A stretch of 64,000 nt of DNA from Candidatus Moraniibacteriota bacterium (GTDB lineage: Bacteria; Patescibacteria; Paceibacteria; Moranbacterales; UBA2206). Below are positions 15,955-24,900 of this stretch, one piece after another. The notes beneath the pieces were generated by a model. It did not search any database and had not been told where the DNA came from. It saw only the letters and a list, made by a program, of their open reading frames with translations. The DNA lies in contig JAUSNP010000005.1 in the NCBI GenBank assembly GCA_030645735.1, forward strand, positions 62,001-126,000. The letters are read 5' to 3'. The position numbers and the translations under genes are program-made. Each line of letters starts with the position of its first letter. The first letter of the stretch is position 1.

Positions 15955-16052
15955 GTCATTCCGGCCTTGACCCGGAATCTACTTACCGTAATTGCGAATT
16001 TAAATTTATCTCATGAATTATTGAGAAGGTCCCGGGTCAAGCCCGGGATGAC
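15955..16052. repeat. GTCATTCCGG inverted repeat between miaB and miaA
   Basis: Left end GTCATTCCGGCCTTGACCCGG and right end CCGGGTCAAGCCCGGGATGAC form long imperfect inverted repeats around a 55-base spacer: a MITE-like or REP-like element. Text of this type is common in many bacterial genomes. Confidence 0.75.
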
Positions 16053-16061
16053 AGATATTTT

Positions 16062-17429
16062 TTAAATTACTTTACCTTCGAGATTCCATATTTTGATGCT
16101 AGTTATTTTCACTTTCACAAACTGGCCAACTAAATTATCTTTATTGGATGAAATCTTAATATTTTTTCCAGTTCTAGTCTTGCCAAAATAAATTATTAGT
16201 TTTGATTCGTTGTTGATTTGTTTGTCATTCGCGAGTTGCTTTTTTTCAATTAAAACTTCTTGCACGGTGTTGAGATATTTTTTGTTGTTGGCGAAAGTGG
16301 TCTTTTTCAAAATTTCATTCAGGAAGGCTTCACGTTTTTCTTTTTCAGCATCTGAAACATTGTCTTTCATAGTCCAAGCTACGGTGCCAGGGCGGGGTGA
16401 ATATTGGCCAAAGAACACCATGTCGAATTTGGCTTTTTCCATAATCTCAGCCGAGCACAAAAATTGTTTTTTGGTTTCGCCAGGGAAACCAACAATGATG
16501 TCAGAGGTCAAGGCAAAAGGCACGCCAGGTTTGTATTTTTTGAAAGCAGCTTTGATTTTGCGTACCAAATTCATATAATGTTTGGCAGTGTATTTGCGAT
16601 TCATTTTTTGGATGACTTCATCTGAGCCAGACTGAACAGGCAGATGCACAGCTTCGCAAACTTTTTTGGATCTGGCAACAACTTCAATCAATTCATCCGA
16701 CATATCCTTTGGGTGGGAAGACACAAATTGAATCCAAAACTTCCCTGGAATCGCATCAATCTTTTTTAGCAACTGAGCAAAATTAATTTCTTGCGCTCCA
16801 CGTTTTGCGTTCCACGTTCCACGATATGAATTTACATTCTGACCAAGCAGAGTGATAGATCTATAGCCAAGTTTAATCAGGCTTTTTATTTCATCAATTA
16901 TTTCTTCGGCTGGTCGGGAAGTTTCGCGACCGCGAGCATAGGGGACGACGCAGTAGGAGCAGAAGTTGTTGCAGCCAGTCATGATGGGAACCTGCGCAGA
17001 GAATCTGGTTGTGTATTTTGGTTGTATTTTTAGATATTGATTCAAGCCATCGTCAAAAGTAGTTTGTAGTTTGTAGTTTGTAGTTGGTAGAATTTTTTCA
17101 ATTTCGCTTGGAAAGTTTTTGATTTCACAAAACAAATCAACATTGCCCTTGAGTCGTCTTTGCACGTCTTTGCGATTGGCAATACAGCCTGTCAGCACGA
17201 TTAGCGGTCTACATTCCACGTTTTGTATTCCATGTTTCCTGAGGTTGTGAATCAGGCTGTAGGCTCGGTTTTCAGCCGCCTGACGTACTCCACAAGTGTT
17301 GAAAATGACCAAGGAGGCCTCTGTCATGTCGGAAGCCGTCTGATAGCCCTTCTCGTCCAAAAAGCCCGCAATTCGCTCAGAATCCGAGATATTCATTTGA
17401 CAGCCGAAGGTTTTAATGTAATATTTCAT
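16062..17429 (-). CDS. miaB: tRNA-2-methylthio-N6-dimethylallyladenosine synthase MiaB
   Basis: A 455-aa radical-SAM methylthiotransferase acting on the i6A37 product of MiaA. The N-terminal UPF0004 domain has Cys in FGCQMN, NTCGVR and LTGC for one 4Fe-4S cluster; radical-SAM GCNNFCSYCVVPYARG binds the second. QNVNSY, the HLPVQSGSD motif and a C-terminal TRAM domain follow. Three loops look repeat-derived: GIQNVECRP, TTNYKLQTT (coded by tandem GTAGTTT) and RGTWNAKRG. Confidence 0.95.
   Translation of the reverse strand: MKYYIKTFGCQMNISDSERIAGFLDEKGYQTASDMTEASLVIFNTCGVRQAAENRAYSLIHNLRKHGIQNVECRPLIVLTGCIANRKDVQRRLKGNVDLFCEIKNFPSEIEKILPTTNYKLQTTFDDGLNQYLKIQPKYTTRFSAQVPIMTGCNNFCSYCVVPYARGRETSRPAEEIIDEIKSLIKLGYRSITLLGQNVNSYRGTWNAKRGAQEINFAQLLKKIDAIPGKFWIQFVSSHPKDMSDELIEVVARSKKVCEAVHLPVQSGSDEVIQKMNRKYTAKHYMNLVRKIKAAFKKYKPGVPFALTSDIIVGFPGETKKQFLCSAEIMEKAKFDMVFFGQYSPRPGTVAWTMKDNVSDAEKEKREAFLNEILKKTTFANNKKYLNTVQEVLIEKKQLANDKQINNESKLIIYFGKTRTGKNIKISSNKDNLVGQFVKVKITSIKIWNLEGKVI
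16797..16825. repeat. CGTTCCACG word repeat inside miaB
   Basis: CTCCACGTTTTGCGTTCCACG-type words in the coding strand region of the loop RGTWNAKRGA. Confidence 0.75.
17062..17090. repeat. GTAGTTT tandem repeat inside miaB
   Basis: Four near-perfect GTAGTTT units, read on the minus strand as TNYKLQTT, in a variable loop between the UPF0004 and radical-SAM domains. Confidence 0.8.
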
Positions 17430-17500
17430 TGGTAGTTCTTAGAAGCTAGGTATTTATTAGAATACCTTAAGATAACTATGAAATCAAGGAGGAATGCAGA

Positions 17501-17794
17501 GTGAGAGCTATTAGGAGAACCATTCTGGCGAGTATCATGTGGCAGAGTGACAACGGGAAAGATGTTGCTAGCATGTCGCCGTTCGAAAAAGCTCGCATAC
17601 TGGCATTGAATTCAAAAAATGTCGGAGCATGCAATTCGGCTATTTGGTGGCTCATGAAAAAGGGCTATGTGAGTAAGGAATTTTCGATTACGGCAAAGGG
17701 CAGGGCAAAGAGGCATGAGATAGGCTTCAAAATGGGAAGGGAATTATCTCTAAAAAGCGAGAGGCAATCTCATATCCTGTCTCGTCCACGATGA
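17501..17794 (+). CDS. Hypothetical 97-aa basic protein
   Basis: Not recognised. GTG start with AAGGAGG eight bases upstream. Basic, helical, with a possible winged-helix-like middle (NSAIWWLMKKGYVSKEFSITAKGRAKR). SD-plus-terminator singleton. Confidence 0.6.
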   Translation: MRAIRRTILASIMWQSDNGKDVASMSPFEKARILALNSKNVGACNSAIWWLMKKGYVSKEFSITAKGRAKRHEIGFKMGRELSLKSERQSHILSRPR

Positions 17795-17817
17795 ATTTTT
17801 ATGAAGTATTGTTTTGA

Positions 17818-17857
17818 AAGGGCCAGCGGAAAACCGCCGGCCCTTGATTCTTTTTTA
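17818..17857 (+). terminator. Terminator
   Basis: AAGGGCCAGCGG-AAAA-CCGCCGGCCCTT, then T-rich tail. Confidence 0.85.
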
Positions 17858-17860
17858 AAT

Positions 17861-19594
17861 TTATTTTTTGTCTTTTATTTCTAGTGTAATTTTTTCCACA
17901 AACTCATCCACACTCATCACAGTTTGATCTTTGGTGCTTCGCGGTCGCATGGCTACAGTTTGAGATTCCATTTCTTTTTCACCGACTACGAGCATGTATG
18001 GAATTTTTTGTTTTTCGGCGTTTCTGATTCTCTTGCCCAAACCTTCAGCAGTAGCATCCACTTCAGCACGTACACCAGCGGCAATTAATTTTTCTTTTAC
18101 TTCAATGGCATAGGCGCCAAATTTTTCTTCTGAAACTGGAATAATCATCGCTTGAACAGGGGAAAGCCAAGTTGGCAAATCTCCACCCGTGTGTTCAATG
18201 AAGATCCCAATAAATCTTTCTAGGGAACCAAAGATTGCAGCGTGTATCATGACCGGAATTTGTTTACTGCCATCTTGAGATACATATTCAAGCTCAAATC
18301 TTTGCGGCAGTTGGAAGTCGAGTTGAATTGTAGCTAGTTGCCATCTTCTGCCTAGCGCGTCTTTCATGTCGATATCAATCTTGGGACCATAGAAAGCACC
18401 GTCGCCTTCTTTTAATTTATATTGAATATTTTCTTTTGCTAAGGCTTCCTTTAGATCTGATTCAGCTTTGTTCCAGGTCGGAATTTCTCCCATGAAATTT
18501 TCCGGTCGAGTTGAAAGATAAAATTCAGGTTCGATTTCAAAAACTGCATAATATTCCTTTACCATTTTTAGCAAAGTCATAATTTCTTCTTCAATCTGAC
18601 TTTCCATGGCGAAAATATGTGCGTCATCTTGTGTGATTGAGCGCACACGCAGAAGGCCATTGAGCTGGCCGGATTTTTCATTGCGCATAACTCGTCCAAT
18701 TTCTGTGTAACGAATAGGCAGCTCTTTGTAGGATCTTTGCTTAGTCTGATAAATTCTGATATTGAATGGGCAGTCCATTGGTTTCAAACAATATGTTTCC
18801 TCTTCGACATCAAAATAGAACATATCATCCTTATAATGATCCCAATGGCCGGAAGTTTTCCATAAGATACTTTTAGCTAGTTGTGGAGTTTGAATTTCTA
18901 AATTGCCATATTTTTTGCGGATTGATTTTCCAAATTTTTCTAGTTCATTCCAAATCAACATGCCTTTGGGATGCCAAAAGGCTGAGCCTGGAGCTTCAGG
19001 ATGAAATGAAAACAGATCAAGTTCACGACCAAGTTTTTTGTGGTCTCTTTTTTCCGCCTCTTCAATCATGTGCAAATATTCTTTCAAATCGTTTTTGCTT
19101 TCAAAAGCCACGCCATAGACGCGTTGCATCTGATTGTTTTTTTCATCTGCTCGCCAGTACGCACCAGAAATCTTTGTTAGTTTGAAAGCATCAATTTTGA
19201 TTTCACCAGTTGAATCAAGATGCGGTCCAGAACAGAGGTCAACAAAATGTCCAGATTTGTAGATTGAAATTTTTTCACCGGCCTCAGCCAATTCATTTAG
19301 CAATTCGAGTTTGTAGTCTTGTCTAAGTTTGGCGAAATCACTTTTGGCTTCCGAAGCTGAAATTTCAGCACGTTCAAATGGGTGATTGGCCTTGATGATG
19401 GCCTTCATTTTGTTTTCCAAAATTTCCAAATCTTCCGGAATCAAAGTTCTTGGCAAATCAAAGTCATAGTAGAAGCCATTTTCAATAGCTGGGCCTGTGC
19501 CAAATTTGGCTTCGGGAAACATTTCCAAAACGGCGGCCGCCAAAACATGGGCAGCGGAGTGGCGAAGAATTTCTAGTTTGTTTTGCTCGTTCAT
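17861..19594 (-). CDS. thrS: Threonyl-tRNA synthetase (no TGS domain)
   Basis: A 577-aa class II synthetase charging tRNA-Thr. It begins at the editing/SAD domain (LRHSAAHVLAAAVLEMFP, with HxxxH and later the Cys of GHFVDLCSGPH), so the N-terminal TGS domain of the usual ~640-aa protein is absent. The catalytic core has motif 2 (RVMRNEKSGQLNGLLRVRS) and zinc-binding Cys in CLKPMDCPFN; the C-terminal anticodon-binding domain follows. Preceded by a leader with a T-box-like antiterminator. Confidence 0.95.
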   Translation of the reverse strand: MNEQNKLEILRHSAAHVLAAAVLEMFPEAKFGTGPAIENGFYYDFDLPRTLIPEDLEILENKMKAIIKANHPFERAEISASEAKSDFAKLRQDYKLELLNELAEAGEKISIYKSGHFVDLCSGPHLDSTGEIKIDAFKLTKISGAYWRADEKNNQMQRVYGVAFESKNDLKEYLHMIEEAEKRDHKKLGRELDLFSFHPEAPGSAFWHPKGMLIWNELEKFGKSIRKKYGNLEIQTPQLAKSILWKTSGHWDHYKDDMFYFDVEEETYCLKPMDCPFNIRIYQTKQRSYKELPIRYTEIGRVMRNEKSGQLNGLLRVRSITQDDAHIFAMESQIEEEIMTLLKMVKEYYAVFEIEPEFYLSTRPENFMGEIPTWNKAESDLKEALAKENIQYKLKEGDGAFYGPKIDIDMKDALGRRWQLATIQLDFQLPQRFELEYVSQDGSKQIPVMIHAAIFGSLERFIGIFIEHTGGDLPTWLSPVQAMIIPVSEEKFGAYAIEVKEKLIAAGVRAEVDATAEGLGKRIRNAEKQKIPYMLVVGEKEMESQTVAMRPRSTKDQTVMSVDEFVEKITLEIKDKK

Positions 19595-19846
19595 AGTGTT
19601 GTAAAAATAAAATTATTTAAATATGACTGATCCGCCAGTGGGCGGATTTATTTTTTCTAGCTAAATCAAAGATTTAGAGAAAAAATAAAAATGCCAAAAA
19701 ATTATCTGATTTCGAGTCCAGTCGTTTGAGAGCGACGGGAGGTTCCACTCGAATTCCCATAATTTTTGGGCACTTTGTTGACCAGATTCGTCAGGTCCTA
19801 CGGAGATTCCATGGTTGGTAGCCACTTCACAATCTCATTTGTTTGT
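19595..19846 (-). promoter_or_regulatory. T-box-like riboswitch leader of thrS
   Basis: On the minus strand 19711-19753 folds as a T-box antiterminator: helix A1 TTCGAG/CTCGAA (six pairs), a seven-base 5'-side bulge TGGAACC with nothing opposite, then helix A2 TCC/GGA and GTCG/CGAC closed by an eight-base loop. TGGAACC fits the UGGNACC consensus that binds the tRNA NCCA end; N=A would need a U discriminator, which some bacterial tRNA-Thr have. A short upstream hairpin (GAGATT/AATCTC) carries ACC, a threonine codon. The stem I is much shorter than usual and a classical terminator is not obvious, so the mode (transcription or translation) is open. Confidence 0.6.
19629..19649. repeat. CCGCC/GGCGG hairpin ahead of thrS
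   Basis: ATCCGCC-AGTG-GGCGGAT: a perfect short palindrome near the thrS start, of the same CCGCC/GGCGG type as the tRNA-fragment hairpins. It may be the expression-platform hairpin of the leader. Confidence 0.5.
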
Positions 19847-19852
19847 AAGATT

Positions 19853-19881
19853 AGTATAGTATAAAACCACTTTTTTTGCAA
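19853..19881 (-). promoter_or_regulatory. Promoter of thrS leader
   Basis: On the minus strand TTGCAA, 17 bases, TATACT. Confidence 0.6.
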
Positions 19882-20391
19882 TTATGTGTTTTTCTTTTTC
19901 TTAGAATAGAAAAACCAGCCATAAAGAAGCGCCAAGAGGATTAAATTTGGAATGTATATAATTGGGTTGCCCCAGCTGATGCCATTGACATGAAAATCAG
20001 AGATTGGCCATAAAAATGGTGTTGGGAAGAAGGCATTTGAGTGGGATGGAATGTCGATGAGAATATGCAGTCCCCATGCGCCAATTTCCCAAAGCGGTTT
20101 TTTTCTAATCAACCAGATTATGAAAAAAATTATCAAAAATATAATCAGACTGTGAGTCAGATCGTAAAGGGGATTTACATAGAATGGAAGTGAAGCGTGT
20201 TCTGGGCGGAAAGATTGCACTGGCATATCTCCAGAAACAATTCCAAATCGGATCATGATTCTATGAAAAAAAAGAATGCCGAATGAAAAAAGATCTGGCA
20301 TGATTCCGAAAAAGAAAGCCAGCCAAAAAAGTTTGTGACTTTTCTGTCCAAACACGCCGCTGCCCCAGAGTCCATGAGAGATTATATCCAT
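19882..20391 (-). CDS. Membrane-bound metal-dependent hydrolase-like protein (YdjM/DUF457 type)
   Basis: A 169-aa membrane protein with four or five spans. MDIISHGLWG, FFFGIMPDLFSF, DLTHSL and HILIDIPSHSNAFF give the His/Asp pattern of the YdjM/DUF457 inner-membrane family, annotated as putative metal-dependent hydrolases. The substrate is unknown. No SD. Confidence 0.75.
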   Translation of the reverse strand: MDIISHGLWGSGVFGQKSHKLFWLAFFFGIMPDLFSFGILFFHRIMIRFGIVSGDMPVQSFRPEHASLPFYVNPLYDLTHSLIIFLIIFFIIWLIRKKPLWEIGAWGLHILIDIPSHSNAFFPTPFLWPISDFHVNGISWGNPIIYIPNLILLALLYGWFFYSKKKKNT

Positions 20392-20591
20392 AGGATTATT
20401 TTAGCATAAAATAGTTAAGCAGTCTTGGGTTTAGGGTTTATATGATCCGCTTGCATTTTAGTGGTTATGTCTGTTAGAATGCGGGTAGTTTGGTGGTTCG
20501 TTGAAAATATAGGCACATATAATATATGCGCTTTCAATATAAAAACTGGCTTAATTGAGTCAAAAACTTAACACGGAGGCTGGGTCTACTG

Positions 20592-21329
20592 ATGGCTACT
20601 ACTAAAAAGAAGAATGGGAAAGTGCATAATAAAGGAAATGACATCTCGGAAGCCTATTATTTTATTATGCATGGGTGTGCTAATCCGGCACAGCTAAAGC
20701 CACACGACTGGCTTATTCTTATCGACTATTCTTTGAAGGCCTGTGCTTCTGTTATGCGTAAGGTGGCAGAAGAAAGGGGTAGTAAAGCAGTTCTTATGAA
20801 GGATATTCTAAATTGTTCAGTTGAGGGAGGGGAATATGGCGAAAAAAGAATCACTCCTGATGAGGTCATTCGTGGTCTGCCGGGAGCACTGACCGTCAAT
20901 GACAAGTGGCTTTTTATTCCTGTGCGCACCTTGGAGTCAAGGGAAAAAGATGGCAAGTTTTTTGAAAGACGCTTGTTCATTCTCGCTGATTTCGCCCACC
21001 TCTTGATTGTGGATGTGGTATTTCGTAAAGAGCCACAGCCGAATCAACGAGAGGGTATTAAAAAGCCGTTGTTCGACGAGCATGTTCTGGAATGCAAGGT
21101 AATGATCGACAAGGAGTGTCTGAGTATGAAAGCAGATGGATTCTTCGAGATCATCATGCGTCATCTCGGACATTCCAAGGATAAATTGGGTGAGTACATA
21201 ATCAAAAATATCCTGGAAGATGCTGTAACTGAGTTAAGGAAAATACGAAGTAAGACTGAGAAGATTCAGAAAGAGATGCAGCCATTTCTTGATTTGCGGA
21301 GGCGGTTGGGAATTTCTGACTGCATCTGA
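20592..21329 (+). CDS. Hypothetical 245-aa protein
   Basis: Not recognised. Soluble, mixed alpha/beta; a basic N terminus (TTKKKNGKVHNKG), a middle beta-rich part (KWLFIPVRTLESREKDG, ADFAHLLIVDVVFRKEP) and a helical, charged C terminus (about 190-245, coiled-coil-like). GGAGG is 12 bases before ATG. Own terminator: SD-plus-terminator singleton. Confidence 0.65.
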   Translation: MATTKKKNGKVHNKGNDISEAYYFIMHGCANPAQLKPHDWLILIDYSLKACASVMRKVAEERGSKAVLMKDILNCSVEGGEYGEKRITPDEVIRGLPGALTVNDKWLFIPVRTLESREKDGKFFERRLFILADFAHLLIVDVVFRKEPQPNQREGIKKPLFDEHVLECKVMIDKECLSMKADGFFEIIMRHLGHSKDKLGEYIIKNILEDAVTELRKIRSKTEKIQKEMQPFLDLRRRLGISDCI

Positions 21330-21351
21330 GTCGACGCTGCAATTAAAGGAC

Positions 21352-21388
21352 AGAGGGGTACTGGCAAAGTTATGCTGGCGCCCCTCTT
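21352..21388 (+). terminator. Terminator
   Basis: AGAGGGG and CCCCTCT arms around a loop containing CTGGCAAAG...CTGGCG, then TTG. Confidence 0.6.
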
Positions 21389-21887
21389 GTATTTGGATTG
21401 TTCAGCGTTTTTATTTTTGCAAAATAAAACAAAGTGTCCATTTTCTTTGGCAGCAAAGGTCGGTTCTAACTTTCTTTTGGCACACAAAAGAAAGTTACAA
21501 AGAAAATGTGCCGCCCAGCAAAATTTAAAAATAAATTTTCAGTTTCTTCGCTAAAATTCCAATAAGTGTTAGAAAGGCTATCTAGTATGTAATTTTTTAA
21601 CGCTCATGCGCTGAAATTTAGAAACGCACTTCGTTATGGGCGAATCGGTTTTTTTGAGTTGTTAGCTTAAAAACTTTTACGCACTCGCGGAATACCAAGA
21701 TACAAATTGAAACTTACGAGCACTAAAAAATGCTGGTCCGGCGCGGGGCAACCGGCATTTTTTTGCGAGAAAGTTGAAAATTTGTCTTGGTATGCAGCTG
21801 TGCGGCCTTTTTCTTTTTTGCCACTTTTCTTTTGGGAAAAGAAAAATGGCGAACTGTATTTTTATGAAATAAAAATAACGTGCACTC
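21389..21887. other. Gene-free region with nested inverted repeats
   Basis: About 500 bases with no convincing gene. It holds AACTTTCTTTTG/CAAAAGAAAGTT (21468-21496, 12-bp perfect arms), CCACTTTTCTTTT/AAAAGAAAAATGG (21821-21849), and ATACCAAGA-TA-CAAATT (21692-21708) pairing with AATTTGTCTTGGTAT (21779-21793) around the hairpin ATGCTGGT/ACCGGCAT. It may be decayed mobile DNA or a structured RNA. Confidence 0.55.
21725..21764. terminator. Bidirectional terminator-like hairpin
   Basis: AAAAAATGCTGGT...ACCGGCATTTTTTT, enclosed by the larger inverted repeat 21692-21793. Confidence 0.6.
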
Positions 21888-21917
21888 AAAAAACTCACCC
21901 TTACGGATGAGTTTTTT
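21888..21917 (-). terminator. Terminator of dnaE
   Basis: AAAAAACTCA-TCCGTAAGGG-TGAGTTTTTT on the minus strand, seven bases after the dnaE stop. Confidence 0.9.
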
Positions 21918-21923
21918 ATGTTT

Positions 21924-24900
21924 TTAGAAGATAGATATTTTTGCTTCCGGAATAATATTTTTCAAGTTTGTTTCGAGGTTGTTGGATTGGGTGATGCAAT
22001 ATGGCGTTTCAAGTTTTTGATTGTTGATGGAAAGATAGACTTTGAGGGCGCCAGCGTCACAGCGGTCGAAATATTGCGAAAGTTTTTTGAGGACATCTTG
22101 CTCGGCGTTGCTAGGTAGGGTGATGATCATTTTGGTGGCATCAGCTTTTGGCTCTGGTGTCTTTTCGTTCAATTTGCGCGTAGCCAAAATGCGGCTGAAT
22201 TTTTCCACCTCAGCTTGGTTGATGACGGTGACAGTGTCGCACAGGATTTTGAAATTGCCATCTTTGTCAGAAATTTTTCCACCCACCAGTACGACCTTAT
22301 CTTCTTCCCAAACTGCGCCAGTAGTGTCGAGAATTTTTGGGAAAACCAAAATTTCCATAGCCGCATCCGTGTCTTCAATAGTCACAAACAACATGGTCTT
22401 TTGGGTTTTCAAATAGATTTTGTGAATTTTGGAAATAACGCCACCAACGTTGATATTTTGTCCGACGTGAGAAGAGTTGATATCTCGAATCGGCACACCC
22501 ATCTGAGCAAAATAATCCTTGTATTCTCGCGCTGGATGATCACTGATATAGAGCCCCATCAATTCTTTTTCCCAACTCAGACGTTGTTTTTTGGTAGCCG
22601 GTTCACATTCAACCATGGCAATTTCTGGTAGGGCAATTTCCGAGGCACCGAACAGACTGCCTTGTTGTGAATTCTGATTTTTCTGAAAAGTCTTGGAATG
22701 GGAGATGATGTTTTCAATGGAAGCCACCACCTGATTTCTTTCAGCGAGTCCCTCCAGGGCGCCAACTTTGGCTAAAGCTTCAATAGATTTTTTGTTCAAA
22801 TCTTTGGTTTGCACTCTTTCGACAAAATCAGTCAGAGATTTGAATTTGCCACCTCTTTTTCTTTCCTCCACAATTTCATGCGCTACATTGTGGCCGACAT
22901 TTTTGATAGCATTGAGTCCAAAACGAATGCGTTCTTTTTTGGTTTCTGGATCAATAATTACTGCAAATTCTTCAAAACTTTCATTGATATGTGGCGCCAT
23001 AACCTCAATGCCCATATCACGACACTCAGAAACTTCAATAGCGACACGATCGATGTTGTCTTGGTCAGAAGTGAGTAGGGCGGCCATGAATGGCGCTGGA
23101 AAATGCGCTTTCAAGTAGGCGGTTTGATAACCAATGAGTCCGTAGCAAGCCGCATGAGAGCGATTGAATCCATAACCAGCAAATGGCTCAATGTATTCAA
23201 AAACTTTTTCACCAATTTTGCGATCCACACCTTGCGTTACACATCCCTCAATGAATTTTATTTTCTGTTCGGCAATCAAGGCAAAAATTTTCTTGCCCAT
23301 AGCCTTGCGCAAAACATCAGCTTCGCCCAAAGAGAAACCAGCCAAATCGCGCGCAATTTGCATAACCTGTTCTTGATAAACAGCTACGCCGTAAGTTTTT
23401 TTGAGAATCGGTTCCAAATTTGGATGCAGATAGGACATTTTTTTCTCACCATGTTTTCGGGCGATGAAATCGGGAATCCAATCCATTGGTCCTGGGCGAT
23501 AGAGAGCTACCATAGCAATGATGTCCTCTAACTCAGTCGGTTTCAAAAGTTTCAAGTATCTTTTCATACCAGAACTTTCTAGCTGAAAGACGCCAGTAGT
23601 TTCAGCTCGTTGCAAAAGTTCAAAGGCTTTGGCATCATCTAGTGGAATGGTATCAATATCAACTTCGAGACCTTCTAACTTTTTGACAATGCGCAAAGTG
23701 TTTTGAATGATGGTGAGATTTTTGAGTCCCAAAAAGTCCATCTTGAGGAGTCCAATTTTTTCTACAAAACTGGATTTGGTTGAGGATGAATATTGTGTTA
23801 CTGTCCCGCCATTTTCACCACCCTTGATGATATTCTGCAAGGGAGTGTATTCTGTCACAGGATCTTTGGTAATCACTACGCCACACGCATGCATTGAAGC
23901 ATGACGAATCACGCCTTCTAAACGTTTAGCGCTGTCGATCAATTTTTTGGCGCTGGGATCCATGCCATAGAAATCTTTGAATTCTTTGGATTCTTCCAAG
24001 GCTTCTTCAATAGTAGAAAATTGCGGAATAAGTTTGGCAGTCTTGTCACAGAAATCATATGGAATGCCCAAAGCGCGGCCAGCATCACGAATGGCGGCGC
24101 GGGCGGCCATAGTTCCAAAGGTGATGATTTGGGCCACATGATCATTGCCATATTTGCGACGCACATATTGCAAAACTTCATCACGTCGGTCATCAGCAAA
24201 GTCCATATCAACATCGGGCATAGAGACTCGTTCCGGATTCAAGAATCTTTCAAAGAGCAAATCATATTTGATTGGATCGATGTTAGTGATACCAGTCAGA
24301 TAGGAAACGAAACTGCCAGCGGCACTACCACGGCCTGGGCCAACAATGATGCCTTGGCTACGAGCCCAGTTGGTGAAATCTTGTACGATCAAAAAGTATG
24401 AGGCATAGCCAGTTTTTTCAATAACACTCATTTCATAATCCATTCGGTCACGATGAATTTTGGTCACGTCGTCACCAAAACGTTTGATGAGACCATCCTC
24501 ACAAAGTTTTTCCAAATAGGTTTGGGCGGTGAAGCCTGCAGGGAAATCGAAATGGGGGAGTTGCGTTTCGCCAAGCTTGATTTCCAAATTGCACTTGTCG
24601 ACAATCTCCTGTGTATTGGCAATGGCTTCAGGAATATAGTCAAAATGCTCAGCCATTTCTTCTGGACTTTTCAAATACAATTCAAAATCCATCAGATTCA
24701 TACGATCAGCCTCATCAACTTTGCGGTTGGTTTGGATGCACAAAAGAATGTCTTGAATTTCGGCGTCTTCTTTTTTGATGTAGTGAATGTCATTGGTCGC
24801 CACAACTTTGATGTCGAGTTTTTTGCCCAGCTCAATGAGTCCGCGATTGGCAACTTCTTGATTGGGATATTTGGGATGATGTTGAATTTCGAAATAGAAA

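Noticed and set aside
19770..19810. Plus-strand SRP RNA (TCAGGTCCTACGGA)
   Set aside because: It recalls the GTCAGGTCC motif of SRP domain IV, but the GGAA tetraloop and AGCAG side are missing; the minus-strand T-box reading fits better.
21289..21910. Small ORFs in the gap before dnaE
   Set aside because: They cross terminators and inverted repeats, lack start signals, and are Phe/Leu-rich translations of T-rich DNA.
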